Shown piece after piece: positions 15,374-24,468 of a stretch of DNA of 64,000 bases. The notes beneath the pieces were generated by a model. The model saw only the letters and a list, made by a program, of their open reading frames with translations. It was not told where the DNA came from and did not search any database. The stretch is from positions 1 to 64,000 of the forward strand of contig JAFUFL010000026.1 in the NCBI GenBank assembly GCA_017469935.1, read 5' to 3'. Origin of the DNA: Lachnospiraceae bacterium. Lineage in GTDB: Bacteria; Bacillota; Clostridia; Lachnospirales; Lachnospiraceae. A program made the position numbers and the translations under genes. The first letter of the stretch is position 1, and each line of letters opens with the position of its first letter.

Positions 15374-16179
15374 TGAAGAAAAAATGGAATGGCTATCTTA
15401 TCGCAGGGTGCCTCATCACAGGCATCATTATTCTGTGGATCGTGATCGGAAGATTTTATACTCCCTATCCGCCCACCAAGATGAGCTCCGCAAAACTTCA
15501 GGGGCCGTCGCTGGCGCACCTGTTCGGGACTGACAAGTTCGGGCGCGATATTTTCAGCCGCGTGATGCAGGGATCCGGCACTACACTGGTCATCGCCGCG
15601 CTGACCATAGTGATCGGCGCGGGAGTCGGAACGGTAGTGGGTGCAGTGACCGGGTATTTCGGCGGCATTCTGGATGAAATCCTGATGCGTCTCAACGACG
15701 CGCTTACCGCATTTCCGAGCATTCTTCTTGCTCTGGTCATCATCAGTATCCTGGGACCGGGCAAGTACAATGTAATCATCGCGCTTGGAATCGTCTTTAT
15801 TCCCTCTTACGCGCGCATGATGAGAACGGCGTTCGCCGCGCAGCGGGAAGTGAACTATATAACAAGCGCAAGGCTCATGGGCGCCAGCAGCATGAGGATC
15901 CTTCTGGTCCATATGCTGCCCAACACGGTGCATGTGCTGCTCCCCGCGCTTACGATCGGTTTCAACAACGCCGTTCTGGCGGAGGCCAGTATGAGCTTTC
16001 TGGGAATCGGCGTGACGCCTCCAGACGTCTCCATGGGCTATATGCTCTCGGAGGCGCAGGGAATGTTCCGCTCGGCGCCCTGGTACGCACTGAGCGTCGG
16101 CGGCGTGATCGCGCTGTTGGTATTCGGTATCAGCCTGATCGGCGAAGGCTTGCAGAGAATGAATGAGGAGGTGAACTGA
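15370..16179 (+). CDS. ABC transporter permease, DppC type
   Basis: A 269-aa membrane permease, partner of the preceding DppB-type protein. It shows an N-terminal helix, then the family segment GTDKFGRDIFSRVMQG just before the core. The ATPase-coupling loop VNYITSARLMGASSMRIL and the later LAEASMSFLGIGVTPPDVSMG motif are characteristic of the OppBC family. Starts at the ATG overlapping the DppB stop (a second ATG follows directly). Ends at TGATG shared with the first ATPase start. Predicted to work in the plasma membrane with the two ATPases downstream. Confidence 0.93.
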   Translation: MMKKKWNGYLIAGCLITGIIILWIVIGRFYTPYPPTKMSSAKLQGPSLAHLFGTDKFGRDIFSRVMQGSGTTLVIAALTIVIGAGVGTVVGAVTGYFGGILDEILMRLNDALTAFPSILLALVIISILGPGKYNVIIALGIVFIPSYARMMRTAFAAQREVNYITSARLMGASSMRILLVHMLPNTVHVLLPALTIGFNNAVLAEASMSFLGIGVTPPDVSMGYMLSEAQGMFRSAPWYALSVGGVIALLVFGISLIGEGLQRMNEEVN

Positions 16180-17006
16180 TGCTGGAAGTCAGAGATCTCC
16201 ATGTAAAATTTCATAACAGAGACAGGGAAGCCGTGGCGGGCGTGACCTTTACGCTCAGGGACGGAGAGATCCTGGGGCTGGTCGGTGAGTCCGGGTCCGG
16301 CAAATCTGTCACGGCGATGAGTATAGCCGGCCTCCTTCCCCGCAAAAAATGCGATTACAGAGGGGATGTGCTCGTGGACGGCGAAGACATGCTGCACGCG
16401 AACAGAAGCCTTCTGCGCAAAATACAGGGAAATAAGATCGGCGTCGTCTTCCAGGAGCCCATGAGCGCCATGGACCCGCTGATGAAAGTGGGCAGGCAGG
16501 TGGAAGAAGTGCTTGTCATCCACACGGACCTGGGACCTGAAGAGCGCAAAAAGCTGGCCATAGAGGCCCTGGCAGATGTGGAACTGCCGAACCCCGAAGA
16601 GGTCTACAACAAGTATCCGCACGAGCTTTCCGGCGGCATGCTGCAGAGATCGATGATCGCGGCGGCCATTGTGGCGCGGCCCAGCCTGCTTCTTCTGGAC
16701 GAGCCCACTACGGCGCTGGATGTGACGATCCAGGCCCAGATTCTCAAGCTCCTGGTCAAGCTCAACAAAAAACACGGCATGTCCATGCTCTTCATTTCTC
16801 ACAACCTGGGTGTCGTGAGAAAGCTGTGCAAGCGCGTCGCCGTCATGCAGCGCGGCGTCATTGTGGAGGAGGGGGCGACAAACGACGTCTTCTTCCGCCC
16901 GCAGCATCCTTATACGCAGCATCTGATCGAGTGCATTCCCGCGAGGGTAAAAGTCATCGCCAGGAAGAGGGCGGAAGAGACAGAGGGAGGTGCAGACAAT
17001 GACTGA
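16179..17006 (+). CDS. ABC transporter ATP-binding protein, DppD type
   Basis: A 275-aa cytoplasmic ATPase of the oligopeptide importer. Walker A is [10 protein letters not shown], the Q loop is [12 protein letters not shown], the signature is LSGGM, Walker B is [14 protein letters not shown] and the switch His is in [10 protein letters not shown]. The C-terminal [12 protein letters not shown] motif marks the OppD/DppD group. An Fe-S cysteine motif typical of longer members is not present. It overlaps the upstream stop by one base pattern (TGATG) and the next gene by eight bases. Confidence 0.93.
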   Translation: MLEVRDLHVKFHNRDREAVAGVTFTLRDGEILGLVGESGSGKSVTAMSIAGLLPRKKCDYRGDVLVDGEDMLHANRSLLRKIQGNKIGVVFQEPMSAMDPLMKVGRQVEEVLVIHTDLGPEERKKLAIEALADVELPNPEEVYNKYPHELSGGMLQRSMIAAAIVARPSLLLLDEPTTALDVTIQAQILKLLVKLNKKHGMSMLFISHNLGVVRKLCKRVAVMQRGVIVEEGATNDVFFRPQHPYTQHLIECIPARVKVIARKRAEETEGGADND

Positions 17007-17751
17007 CGGCATGAAAGAAGACAGGCAGCTTGTCCTTGAAGTCAATCATGTGAGCGGCGGATACCGCACGGCCGGCCTCTTCGGCAAAGGCAAGTACCAG
17101 CAGGTCCTGTACGATGTGGATTTCAACATCCGGCACGGCGAGATCATGGGGCTTGTGGGCGAGAGCGGTACCGGCAAGTCTACTTTGGCAAGAATGATTC
17201 TGGGCATGCTGGAGCCGGAAGAGGGCAGCATCGTGCACCACACGAAGCGGCCGCAGATCATTTTCCAGGATCCCTACAGCTCCCTGAATCCGGCCTACAC
17301 GGTGGAGTGGACGCTGGAGGAGCCCCTGCGCGTGTTCGGCAAATACGACGCGGCGGAGAGAAAGCGCCGGGTCCGTGACATGCTCGCCAAAGTAGAGCTC
17401 CCCGAAGAGGTCCTCGGTGCAAGACCTTCGGAGCTTTCCGGCGGCCAGAGGCAGAGAGTCAGCATCGCGGCGGCGCTGATCAGAAGGCCCCGCTTTATCA
17501 TCGCGGATGAGCCGGTCTCGGCGCTGGACGTGACGATCCAGGCCCAGATCCTGCAGCTTCTTCGCGATCTGCGCGAGGAGCTGGACCTGAGCTATCTGTT
17601 CATTTCCCACGATCTTAACGTCGTGTATCAGCTCTGCGACAGAGTTCTTGTCATGAAAAAGGGAAGAATTGTGGAGCAGGGGACGGTGGATGAGGTCTAC
17701 GATCATCCTAAGGAAGAATATACAAGACAGCTGCTGGCGGCAGCGGAATAG
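16999..17751 (+). CDS. ABC transporter ATP-binding protein, DppF type
   Basis: A 250-aa second ATPase of the peptide-type importer. Walker [12 protein letters not shown] loop [14 protein letters not shown], signature [12 protein letters not shown], Walker [15 protein letters not shown] and switch His [10 protein letters not shown] are all intact. The ATG at 16999 is used because GGAGG lies 8 bases upstream; an in-frame GTG three codons earlier overlaps that ribosome site. Last gene of the operon; a strong terminator follows at 17784. Confidence 0.93.
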   Translation: MTDGMKEDRQLVLEVNHVSGGYRTAGLFGKGKYQQVLYDVDFNIRHGEIMGLVGESGTGKSTLARMILGMLEPEEGSIVHHTKRPQIIFQDPYSSLNPAYTVEWTLEEPLRVFGKYDAAERKRRVRDMLAKVELPEEVLGARPSELSGGQRQRVSIAAALIRRPRFIIADEPVSALDVTIQAQILQLLRDLREELDLSYLFISHDLNVVYQLCDRVLVMKKGRIVEQGTVDEVYDHPKEEYTRQLLAAAE

Positions 17752-17783
17752 ACGGGAGGCAGAGGAATGCCTTTATGAAAAAT

Positions 17784-17826
17784 AACACCCGGTTCACCTT
17801 GTTTTTGGTGAGCCGGGTGTTCTTTT
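17784..17826 (+). terminator. Terminator of the peptide-type ABC operon
   Basis: 15-bp stem AACACCCGGTTCACC/GGTGAGCCGGGTGTT with one imperfect pair, loop TTGTTTTT, followed by TCTTTT. Confidence 0.88.
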
Positions 17827-17869
17827 GCTATTCAGGAAGCTCGGAACGGCACATGGGCCGGAAAAATTT

Positions 17870-18030
17870 TGTGTATACCCTTTTTGAAAAGCCTTCTTCA
17901 GTGGAATATCCACCGAAGAAGGGCCCGGGAAAGGGTACTATGACTCTCTATAGAGACGTATAGGTCTGTTTCTGTCCCCTTCTTCAGTGGAATATCCACC
18001 GAAGAAGGGTTTTAAAAAAGCACTATGGCT
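17870..18030 (-). repeat. Two-hairpin dispersed element, copy 1
   Basis: About 160 bases that recur, inverted, at 61708-61868. Two near-identical hairpins at 17892-17922 and 17977-18009 have arms CCTTCTTC..GTGGA and TCCAC..GAAGAAGG with a 3-base loop; the sequence between and around them (GGGAAAGGGTAC, TATAGGTCTGTTTCTG, AAAAAGCACTAT) is also conserved. In both copies the orientation that gives a G-U rather than A-C pair in the stem is the sense strand of the gene upstream of the element, here the minus-strand phosphoesterase. The rest of the 17752-18084 gap holds only the operon terminator. Confidence 0.85.
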
Positions 18031-18084
18031 TTTTTCAGGAGGCATGGGCACGTTTCAGAAGCTCCCGCCGCAAGACATGAGCTG

Positions 18085-18642
18085 TCATTCAGAGGGATGC
18101 AGTGTTTCCTGCTTCTCCGCCTCACGGATTTGCTCCCTGAGTGTTTCCAGCAGAATCGGCGTATAGTCGATGCGCTCCACGCTGACGCAGGCACTGCGGC
18201 TGCTGACGGTCCGGTAGGAGGGGTGACTGTGGACATGTCCGTAGAGGTTGGCGTAGGGCATGCTCCTGCAGACATAAAGGGGAGCATGTGACAAAATAAA
18301 GAAATCCTTGAGGATGACAGGCAGATTATAGCACTCCTCGAAGCCAAGGTCTCTCCACTCCTGCGGGGACAGATAAGTGTCGTGATTGCCTATGACAAGA
18401 AATTTGCGTCCCTTGAGCTGAGAGAGCAGTTCGCGGCAGCGGGCCTGTCCGCCGGAGCAGAAGTCGCCCAGATGATAGACCAGGTCATTGTCGCTGACGA
18501 CGGAATTCCAGCGCCGGATTATCTCCCTGTCCATTGTGTCGGTGTCAGGAAAGGGGCGCTCCTCATACAATCTAATATTCTCATCTCCGAAGTGGGTATC
18601 CGCGATTAGGAAGATCCTGCTCTCCTGTTTAGTGGTGTTCAT
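18085..18642 (-). CDS. Calcineurin-like metallophosphoesterase
   Basis: A 185-aa phosphoesterase of a small cytosolic family. Metal-site motifs read in order: IADTHFGD (residues about 11-18), VYHLGDFC, VIGNHDTY, ILSHAPLY and LYGHVHSHP. These match the calcineurin-like fold, and the layout resembles phage or bacterial 'hydrolase' proteins with a GDxH/GNHD/GHxH set. Start chosen at the ATG 18640-18642 with AAGGAGAAAAGG directly upstream; the longer frame runs through a GC-rich repeat copy. Monocistronic; the two-hairpin element lies 3' of it. Substrate unknown. Confidence 0.87.
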   Translation of the reverse strand: MNTTKQESRIFLIADTHFGDENIRLYEERPFPDTDTMDREIIRRWNSVVSDNDLVYHLGDFCSGGQARCRELLSQLKGRKFLVIGNHDTYLSPQEWRDLGFEECYNLPVILKDFFILSHAPLYVCRSMPYANLYGHVHSHPSYRTVSSRSACVSVERIDYTPILLETLREQIREAEKQETLHPSE

Positions 18643-18667
18643 CCTTTTCTCCTTAATGTTAGAAGGG

Positions 18668-18740
18668 ACATGTTCAAAAAAGAGCCGCCGAGCCGCCTGC
18701 GGGCTGCCTGTAAGGCGGTTTCCTGTTTTCATCGCGCCCG
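18668..18740 (-). repeat. Diverged GC-rich hairpin repeat
   Basis: On the reverse strand GGCAGCCCGCAGGCGGCTCGGCGGCTC resembles the 3' half of the units at 37590-37745 (here stated in parts: GGCAGCCCGCA, then GCGGC, then CGGCGGCTC). The 5' outer arm is not conserved, so this is a weak family member. Confidence 0.4.
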
Positions 18741-18776
18741 CTGAGCGCTTTTCCATAACACATATCTGATATAACT

Positions 18777-18802
18777 TTGACATTCTTTCGAATATATGTC
18801 AA
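18777..18802. repeat. Inverted repeat in the divergent spacer
   Basis: TTGACAT and ATGTCAA arms separated by 12 bases that include ATTCGAA-like symmetry. It lies between the phosphoesterase and the cupin regulator (spacer 18643-19027) and could be an operator. No other gene is visible in this spacer. Confidence 0.4.
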
Positions 18803-18862
18803 TTTGTATAATTTTTGAAGGAAAATCAGTTAAGAATTTCTTTATAAAAATCCAACTAATAA

Positions 18863-18890
18863 TTGACTTAAAGTTTAGTAATAGTATAAT
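18863..18890 (+). promoter_or_regulatory. Promoter of the cupin regulator/potABCD region
   Basis: -35 TTGACT (18863-18868), 16-base spacer, perfect -10 TATAAT (18885-18890). The 11-base word AAAGTTTAGTA occurs in the spacer (18870-18880) and again just after the expected start (18906-18916), which looks like a pair of operator half-sites. Confidence 0.75.
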
Positions 18891-19027
18891 TGTGAATCGT
18901 ACGAAAAAGTTTAGTATCAGAATATTTTCAGTTTATTATCAGAATTGATAGACGGCGGACCAAAGAAATGGTTTGAAAGACTTCAAGAGTACGAGCAACA
19001 GGAAAAACCAGGGAGGAAGGCAGAAAA

Positions 19028-19582
19028 ATGGATACTGACAGTATCAACAAAGACATAGGCAGGAGGATCAGGAATCACCGGAACAGAAACGGGCTGACGC
19101 AGCAGGAGCTCGCCGACCGCACGGAACTGACCAAAGGGTTCATTTCTCAGTTGGAGAGAGGGCAGGTTTCGGCTTCGGTGGTGACACTTATGGACCTCAT
19201 CGAGTGTCTGGGCACGACGCCGGCGGAATTCTTCAAGGATGAAGAGGAGCAGGTCGTCTTCACGGAAAAGGAATATTTTGAAAAGCTGGATGAACAGGGC
19301 AACAGCAGGCAGTGGATCGTGCCGACGGCGCAGAGACTGCAGATGGAGCCGCTGCTGGTGGTGATCCAGCCGCACTCATCACTGGAGGAAGACAAGCCGC
19401 ACAGCGGCGAGGAATTCGGATACCTGATGAGCGGAAGGCTGAACCTGTGGCTCGGGGACAAGGTGTATCACATCAAGTCCGGCGAGAGTTTCTATTATCA
19501 GGCGGCGCAGAAACATCGGATCGAAAACCCGGGCGGAAGGCCCGCGAAGTTTTTGTGGATCAGCTCGCCGCCGGAGTTTTGA
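19028..19582 (+). CDS. XRE-cupin transcriptional regulator (PuuR-like)
   Basis: A 184-aa cytosolic regulator. Residues about 8-62 form a lambda-repressor-type HTH (RIRNHRNRNGLTQQELADR then TKGFISQLERGQVS). The C-terminal half is a cupin domain (HSGEEFGYLMSGRLNLWLG and KSGESFYYQAAQKHRIEN). This architecture is typical of regulators such as PuuR that sense small metabolites and control polyamine uptake or breakdown. It lies 59 bases upstream of potA in the same direction, and direct repeats overlap its promoter, so it probably autoregulates and controls potABCD. Start ATG follows GGGAGGAAGGC. Confidence 0.9.
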   Translation: MDTDSINKDIGRRIRNHRNRNGLTQQELADRTELTKGFISQLERGQVSASVVTLMDLIECLGTTPAEFFKDEEEQVVFTEKEYFEKLDEQGNSRQWIVPTAQRLQMEPLLVVIQPHSSLEEDKPHSGEEFGYLMSGRLNLWLGDKVYHIKSGESFYYQAAQKHRIENPGGRPAKFLWISSPPEF

Positions 19583-19641
19583 CCTGGGTGCTGCAAAACT
19601 GACATAGTGCTGCAAACAATTTTTTTATGGAGAACAAGGAA

Positions 19642-21084
19642 ATGGAGAACAACACAAACATTATAGAACTGCGCGGTATCTGCAAAGTCTATGAAGACGG
19701 CTATAAGGCTGTCGACGACTTCAACCTGGAAGTCAGGAGAGGGGAATTTGTAACGCTTCTGGGCCCGTCGGGCTGCGGCAAGACCACGACGCTGCGCATG
19801 ATCGCAGGGTTCCTGATGCCGTCATCGGGGGAGATTCTGTTGAACGGGAAGTCGATCCAGGATCTGCCGCCCTATAAGAGACCGGTCAACACGGTCTTCC
19901 AGAGGTATGCTCTGTTTCCTCATATGAATATCTACAATAATATCGCTTTCGGGCTCAAGCAGAAGAAGATGCCCAAGGATGTCATCGAGCGCAAGGTGCG
20001 CAGGGTCCTGGACCTGGTGGATCTGGAGGGCTTTGAGCAGAGAAGCGTCAGCACGCTTTCCGGCGGACAGCAGCAGCGTATCGCGATCGCGAGGGCGCTG
20101 GTCAATGAGCCGGAGATCCTGCTTCTGGATGAGCCTCTTGGCGCGCTGGACCTCAAGATGCGCAAGGAGATGCAGATCGAGCTCAAGGATATGCACGACA
20201 AGCTGGGCATCACCTTCATCTATGTCACGCATGACCAGGAAGAGGCGCTCACGATGTCCGACAAGATCGTCGTCATGAACGAGGGCAGGATCCAGCAGGT
20301 CGGAACGCCCGAAGATATCTACAATGAGCCGAAGAATGCCTTTGTCGCCGACTTTATCGGGGAGAGCAATATTTTCAACGGAATGATGACGGGCAAGCTC
20401 CGCGCGAGATTCTGCGGCGGCGAGTTCGAGTGCGTGGACGACTACGAGGAAGGCACGCACATCACAGCGGTCGTAAGGCCGGAGGATGTGGAGCTGACAA
20501 AGCCCGAGCTGGGAATCATCCAGGGCGTCGTGGACTCCGTGATCTTCAAGGGAATGCACTATGAGATCGCCGTGCTGTCCGGCAAAAACGAGATCGTGAG
20601 CCAGACCGTGCACTCCGCAAAGGTCGGAGACCGGGTCGGCATCCGCGTGGAGCCCGACAACATCCACATCATGCTGGCGGAGGACCACACCAACCTGTTC
20701 TTTGCCGACATCAACAAGGATTACAGGCTGGAGTACAACGGCCATGTCCTGGATACGAGCCTGACCAAGATTATCAAGGGAAGCTCCAGGAGAGAGGACG
20801 GAACGCTGCAGGATGCCAGCGGAGAGGCCATCGATCCCAAGCGCATCCGCATCCAGGTGGCGATTGGTCCCAGCGATATTCAGATGACGGACGACCAGGA
20901 AGCCGGACTGATCCAGGGAACGATCAGCAACCTGATCTACAAGGGCGACCACTACAGCTACATCATTCACACCGAGCTGGAGCAGGATTTCGTGGTCAAC
21001 GACGAGTACCTGTGGAACATGGGGGACCGCGTCGGCCTCCTGATGCCGGTGGAGAAGATGTCCTTCACCATCAAGAAGAAGTAA
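19642..21084 (+). CDS. potA: Spermidine/putrescine ABC transporter ATPase
   Basis: A 480-aa ATPase energising polyamine import. Walker [12 protein letters not shown] loop [12 protein letters not shown], signature [12 protein letters not shown], Walker [13 protein letters not shown] and switch [10 protein letters not shown] are complete. It is about 100 residues longer than E. coli PotA because the C-terminal TOBE region appears doubled: [17 protein letters not shown] and, about 130 residues later, [18 protein letters not shown]. The start at 19642 follows AAGGAA; an ATG five codons earlier lacks any ribosome site. First gene of potABCD. Confidence 0.92.
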   Translation: MENNTNIIELRGICKVYEDGYKAVDDFNLEVRRGEFVTLLGPSGCGKTTTLRMIAGFLMPSSGEILLNGKSIQDLPPYKRPVNTVFQRYALFPHMNIYNNIAFGLKQKKMPKDVIERKVRRVLDLVDLEGFEQRSVSTLSGGQQQRIAIARALVNEPEILLLDEPLGALDLKMRKEMQIELKDMHDKLGITFIYVTHDQEEALTMSDKIVVMNEGRIQQVGTPEDIYNEPKNAFVADFIGESNIFNGMMTGKLRARFCGGEFECVDDYEEGTHITAVVRPEDVELTKPELGIIQGVVDSVIFKGMHYEIAVLSGKNEIVSQTVHSAKVGDRVGIRVEPDNIHIMLAEDHTNLFFADINKDYRLEYNGHVLDTSLTKIIKGSSRREDGTLQDASGEAIDPKRIRIQVAIGPSDIQMTDDQEAGLIQGTISNLIYKGDHYSYIIHTELEQDFVVNDEYLWNMGDRVGLLMPVEKMSFTIKKK

Positions 21085-21110
21085 GCGTAAGGCTTTTGGA
21101 GGGATAACAA

Positions 21111-21896
21111 TTGAGTTTTTCAAGAAAAAATCTGGGAATTCCATATGCGGTCTTTCTGCTGATCTTCGTGGTGGCGCCGCTGATCGTCCTTGTGTTCTAT
21201 GCTTTCACAAACGGACAGGGGCAGTTCACCCTGGAGAATCTGACCGGCTTTTTCACGGATCCCAACACAGTGGGAACTTTGTTCTACAGTTTTGCGATCG
21301 CGTTCGTCACGACCATCGTGTGTCTGCTTCTGGCCTATCCTATTGCCTATATTTTGGCCATGAGTGAGCTCAGGACCAAGTCGGTGATCGTCATGGTCTT
21401 CGTGCTGCCCATGTGGATCAACTTCTCCCTGCGCATCACGGCGCTCAAGGAGGTCCTGACCCTGATCGAGGGCAACCTGGCCAGGTATCCTTTTACGAAT
21501 GCGGTCATCGGTATCACCTACGATTTCCTGCCCTTTATGATCCTGCCGATCTACACGACGCTCGAGAAGCTGGACGGCGCGCTGCGCGAGGCGGCCATGG
21601 ATCTGGGAGCTGACCCGGTGCGGACCTTCCTGCAGGTGACCCTGCCTCTGTCCGTGCCCGGCATTATAAGCGGCGTGTCCATGGTCTTCCTTCCCGCGAT
21701 GACCAACTATGTCGTCCTGGATATGCTCTACAACAGCACTTATATCATGGGCAGTCTCATCGGAAGCTATTTCTCGGCCTACAACTGGCACGGCGGATCC
21801 ATGATCGCGCTGATCCTGCTTGTGATCATCTGCCTGTTTACCCTGCTCACGTCGGAGGACGGAGAGGAGAATCCGAGAGGAGGTGCGCTTCTGTAA
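21111..21896 (+). CDS. potB: Spermidine/putrescine ABC transporter permease
   Basis: A 261-aa permease with about six transmembrane helices. The N-terminus (LGIPYAVFLLIFVVAPLIVL) and the EAA coupling loop ALREAAMDLGADPVRTFLQV fit PotB. The start codon is TTG at 21111, preceded by GGAGGGATAACAA; no ATG is available at the right distance. The last residues after the final helix are short and acidic. The stop shares TAATG with the potC start, so translation is coupled. Works with PotC as the membrane channel. Confidence 0.92.
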   Translation: MSFSRKNLGIPYAVFLLIFVVAPLIVLVFYAFTNGQGQFTLENLTGFFTDPNTVGTLFYSFAIAFVTTIVCLLLAYPIAYILAMSELRTKSVIVMVFVLPMWINFSLRITALKEVLTLIEGNLARYPFTNAVIGITYDFLPFMILPIYTTLEKLDGALREAAMDLGADPVRTFLQVTLPLSVPGIISGVSMVFLPAMTNYVVLDMLYNSTYIMGSLIGSYFSAYNWHGGSMIALILLVIICLFTLLTSEDGEENPRGGALL

Positions 21897-22699
21897 TGGC
21901 CAAAATAGTAAAACGCGCTTACCTTATCATCATGCTTCTGTTCATTTATTTTCCGATCCTGATCCTTGCGGTGTTCAGCTTTACGAGCGCCACGCAGATC
22001 GGACAGCTTCGCGGCTTTTCGATGCAGAATTATGTGACGCTGTTCACGACCCCGGAGCTCACGGATATGATCCGCGGAACGATCTTTCTGGCGCTGGGAT
22101 CGGCCACGATCGCGACGATCCTGGGGACGCTGGGGGCCATCGGAGCATTTTATTCCGGAAAAAGGGCCAATACGCTGATTACCTCCCTGAACCAGGTGCC
22201 CGTGGTCAACGCGGACGTCGTCACCGGTTTTTCCATCTGCATCCTTCTGGTGGTCGTTCTTCATATCAGCAAGGATACCTATATCCCGCTGGTGGCCGGC
22301 CACGTGACGCTCTGCGCGCCGTTTGTGTTCTTGTCCGTCATGCCCAAGATCAAGCAGATGGACTCCAGTATCTATGAAGCTGCGCTGGATTTGGGCGCCA
22401 CGCCGTTCACCGCGCTGTGGGAGATCGTCATCCCGCAGATCGTGCCGGGAATCATCTCCGGTTTCGCGCTGGCGGTCACGCTGTCGCTGGATGACTATTT
22501 TATCTCCACGTATACAAAGCCCGCCATGTTCGATACGATCAGCACCTATGTCGTCAACGCGACAAAGGGATCGCAGACGACGATCAAGACGGCGCTCTGG
22601 GCGCTCTCAACCGTTATTTTCGCCGTCGTGGTCCTGATCGTCCTCGGGATGAACCTCAGAGCCCTCAGTCAGGAAGGAGGGAGCCATGCAAAAGAGTAA
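21896..22699 (+). CDS. potC: Spermidine/putrescine ABC transporter permease
   Basis: A 267-aa permease with about six helices, PotB's partner. It shows the PotC-like N-terminus (LIIMLLFIYFPILILAVFSF), NQVPVVNADVVTGFS, and the coupling loop SSIYEAALDLGATPFTALWE. A typical late segment SLDDYFISTYTKP before the final helices is present. Start overlaps the potB stop; the potD start lies 14 bases inside its 3' end, so all four genes are co-translated. Confidence 0.93.
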   Translation: MAKIVKRAYLIIMLLFIYFPILILAVFSFTSATQIGQLRGFSMQNYVTLFTTPELTDMIRGTIFLALGSATIATILGTLGAIGAFYSGKRANTLITSLNQVPVVNADVVTGFSICILLVVVLHISKDTYIPLVAGHVTLCAPFVFLSVMPKIKQMDSSIYEAALDLGATPFTALWEIVIPQIVPGIISGFALAVTLSLDDYFISTYTKPAMFDTISTYVVNATKGSQTTIKTALWALSTVIFAVVVLIVLGMNLRALSQEGGSHAKE

Positions 22700-24260
22700 T
22701 AGAAACGGCCGGCGTCCCGCTCGTGTAAGAAGCGGTGTGCTCCGGATGCGGAGAGCATCCGTCCGGGCGGCCGCGGCAGCCGCTGCTGCGGCGATCCTGG
22801 GAGTCTCCGGCGGAGCTCTCGCGGTGCCTGTGCAGGCCCATGCCTCCGAGAACAGCGAGGAAGTGGTCCTCCGAGTCTGCAACTGGGAAGAGTACATCGA
22901 CCTGGGAGACTGGGACGAAGAGGAGACCATTGAGCTGGAATCCGGGGATATCATCGGCGAGAATTCCATGGTCGAGGACTTCGAGGCCTGGTACGAAGAG
23001 ACCTACGGCGTCAAGGTGAGGGTGGAGTACTCCACCTTCGGCACCAACGAGGACCTCTACAACATGCTGACCCTGGGAGACGAGTTCGACCTGGTCTGCC
23101 CCTCGGAATACATGATCATGAAGCTGATGCGGGAAGGGCAGACAGTGCCCCTCTCGGAGGAATTTTTTGACCCGTCCGATGAAAACAACTACTACATAAA
23201 GGGTGTTTCTCCTTATATTAAGAAGATCTTCGACGAGCACGAGATCGACGGAGAGCCCTGGAGCCGCTACGCGGCGGGATACATGTGGGGCGTGACGGGC
23301 ATCGTCTATAACCCGGAAGTGGTCGAGAGGGAAGAGGCTTCCACCTGGAAGATCCTGAGTGACCCCAAGTTCAGCAGACAGGTCACAATTAAGGACAATG
23401 TAAGAGATTCCTATTTTGCCGCAGTCGGAGCGATCAAGTCCGATCTGCTCATGTCCGAGGAGTTTCGGAGCGCCCCGGATTACGCGCAGAGACTCGAGGA
23501 CGAGATGAATGACACTTCGCCCGAGATGATCGCGAAGGTGCAGGACTATCTGCAGGAGTGCAAGGACAATGTCTATTCCTTCGAGACGGACTCCGGCAAG
23601 GCCGACATGATCACCGGCAAAGTAGTGGCCAACTATCAGTGGTCCGGAGACGGCGTGTACACGCTGGACCAGGCGGCCGAGGACGATTTTGACCTGGCCT
23701 TCGCGGTTCCGGAGGAGAGCACCAACATCTATTTTGACGGATGGGTCATGCTCAAAAGCGGCATCAAAGGGGATGAAGCGAAGCAGAAGGCGGCGGAAGC
23801 CTTCATCAACTTCAATTCAAGACCCGACAATGTCGTCCGCAATATGTACTATATAGGATATACTTCCGTCATCTCCGGAGGCGGCGATCCCACCATCTTC
23901 GAGTATGCGGATTACAACTACAGCGCGGAGGAAGGCGAGGAGACCGAGGAGTATGACCTGAGCTACTTCTTCGCGGAGGAAGGTGAGGAGACCGACGAAT
24001 ATGTGATCGAGGCATCTCCGGATATGCTGGAGAGACAACTGTACGCGGCTTACCCTCCGGACGATGTGATGCGCAGGTCCTCGATCATGACGTGCTTTGA
24101 CGAGGAGCAGACCAAGGCGATCAACCAGATGTGGATCAACGTGCGCTGCTACAACCTCAGCAAGATGCCTTTCTGGGGCTGGATCTTCGCGGCGGTCGTG
24201 ATCGCGGGAGTCGTCTTCCTGGCCGTGAGGCGCTATCGGAACTATAAAAAGAAACAGTAA
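22686..24260 (+). CDS. potD: Polyamine-binding protein with C-terminal membrane anchor
   Basis: A 524-aa extracellular binding protein of the PotD/PotF family. N-terminal secretion signal: basic RRASVRA, then an Ala-rich hydrophobic stretch ending near VQAHA. The mature part starts with the family strand LRVCNWEEYIDLG, and FGTNEDLYNML, DLVCPSEYMIMKL and NYQWSGDGVYTLD follow. No lipobox is present. Instead a C-terminal hydrophobic helix (about residues 494-515) followed by RRYRNYKKKQ should anchor it to the membrane. Before it is an internal acidic duplication (EEGEETEEYDLSYFFA, EEGEETDEYVI). Last gene of potABCD. Confidence 0.9.
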   Translation: MQKSNRNGRRPARVRSGVLRMRRASVRAAAAAAAAAILGVSGGALAVPVQAHASENSEEVVLRVCNWEEYIDLGDWDEEETIELESGDIIGENSMVEDFEAWYEETYGVKVRVEYSTFGTNEDLYNMLTLGDEFDLVCPSEYMIMKLMREGQTVPLSEEFFDPSDENNYYIKGVSPYIKKIFDEHEIDGEPWSRYAAGYMWGVTGIVYNPEVVEREEASTWKILSDPKFSRQVTIKDNVRDSYFAAVGAIKSDLLMSEEFRSAPDYAQRLEDEMNDTSPEMIAKVQDYLQECKDNVYSFETDSGKADMITGKVVANYQWSGDGVYTLDQAAEDDFDLAFAVPEESTNIYFDGWVMLKSGIKGDEAKQKAAEAFINFNSRPDNVVRNMYYIGYTSVISGGGDPTIFEYADYNYSAEEGEETEEYDLSYFFAEEGEETDEYVIEASPDMLERQLYAAYPPDDVMRRSSIMTCFDEEQTKAINQMWINVRCYNLSKMPFWGWIFAAVVIAGVVFLAVRRYRNYKKKQ

Positions 24261-24304
24261 TGATACAAAAAAGAGGCGAGAGCTCTTCTTTTACCGCCAG
24301 AGAA

Positions 24305-24313
24305 TGGTATAAT
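24305..24313 (+). promoter_or_regulatory. Extended -10 upstream of the STAS gene
   Basis: TGGTATAAT at 24305-24313 is a full extended -10 box about 155 bases before the STAS gene. No clear -35 is seen. A weak hairpin (AAGAG/CTCTT with T's) just upstream may end the pot operon. Confidence 0.5.
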
Positions 24314-24468
24314 AAATCTTATAAAAGAAAAATATCACTGACAAATACGATGGTGCTGTGGTAGTATTGTAAGTGCGAAAAATAATACTCGCGCATAGAG
24401 GCTCGCATTTTGGAAAAGCCGCGCAAGGCTGATGATAGATCACAGCAGAGGTAAACTGAGGAGGCAGT

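Noticed and set aside
17870-18030. Short open frames sharing PSSVEYPPKKG in both copies of the two-hairpin element
   Set aside because: The shared peptide is only the translation of the palindromic hairpin; the frames differ outside it and have no ribosome sites.
19627-19641. Upstream ATG of potA at 19627
   Set aside because: It directly follows a T run with no ribosome site, while the ATG at 19642 follows AAGGAA.
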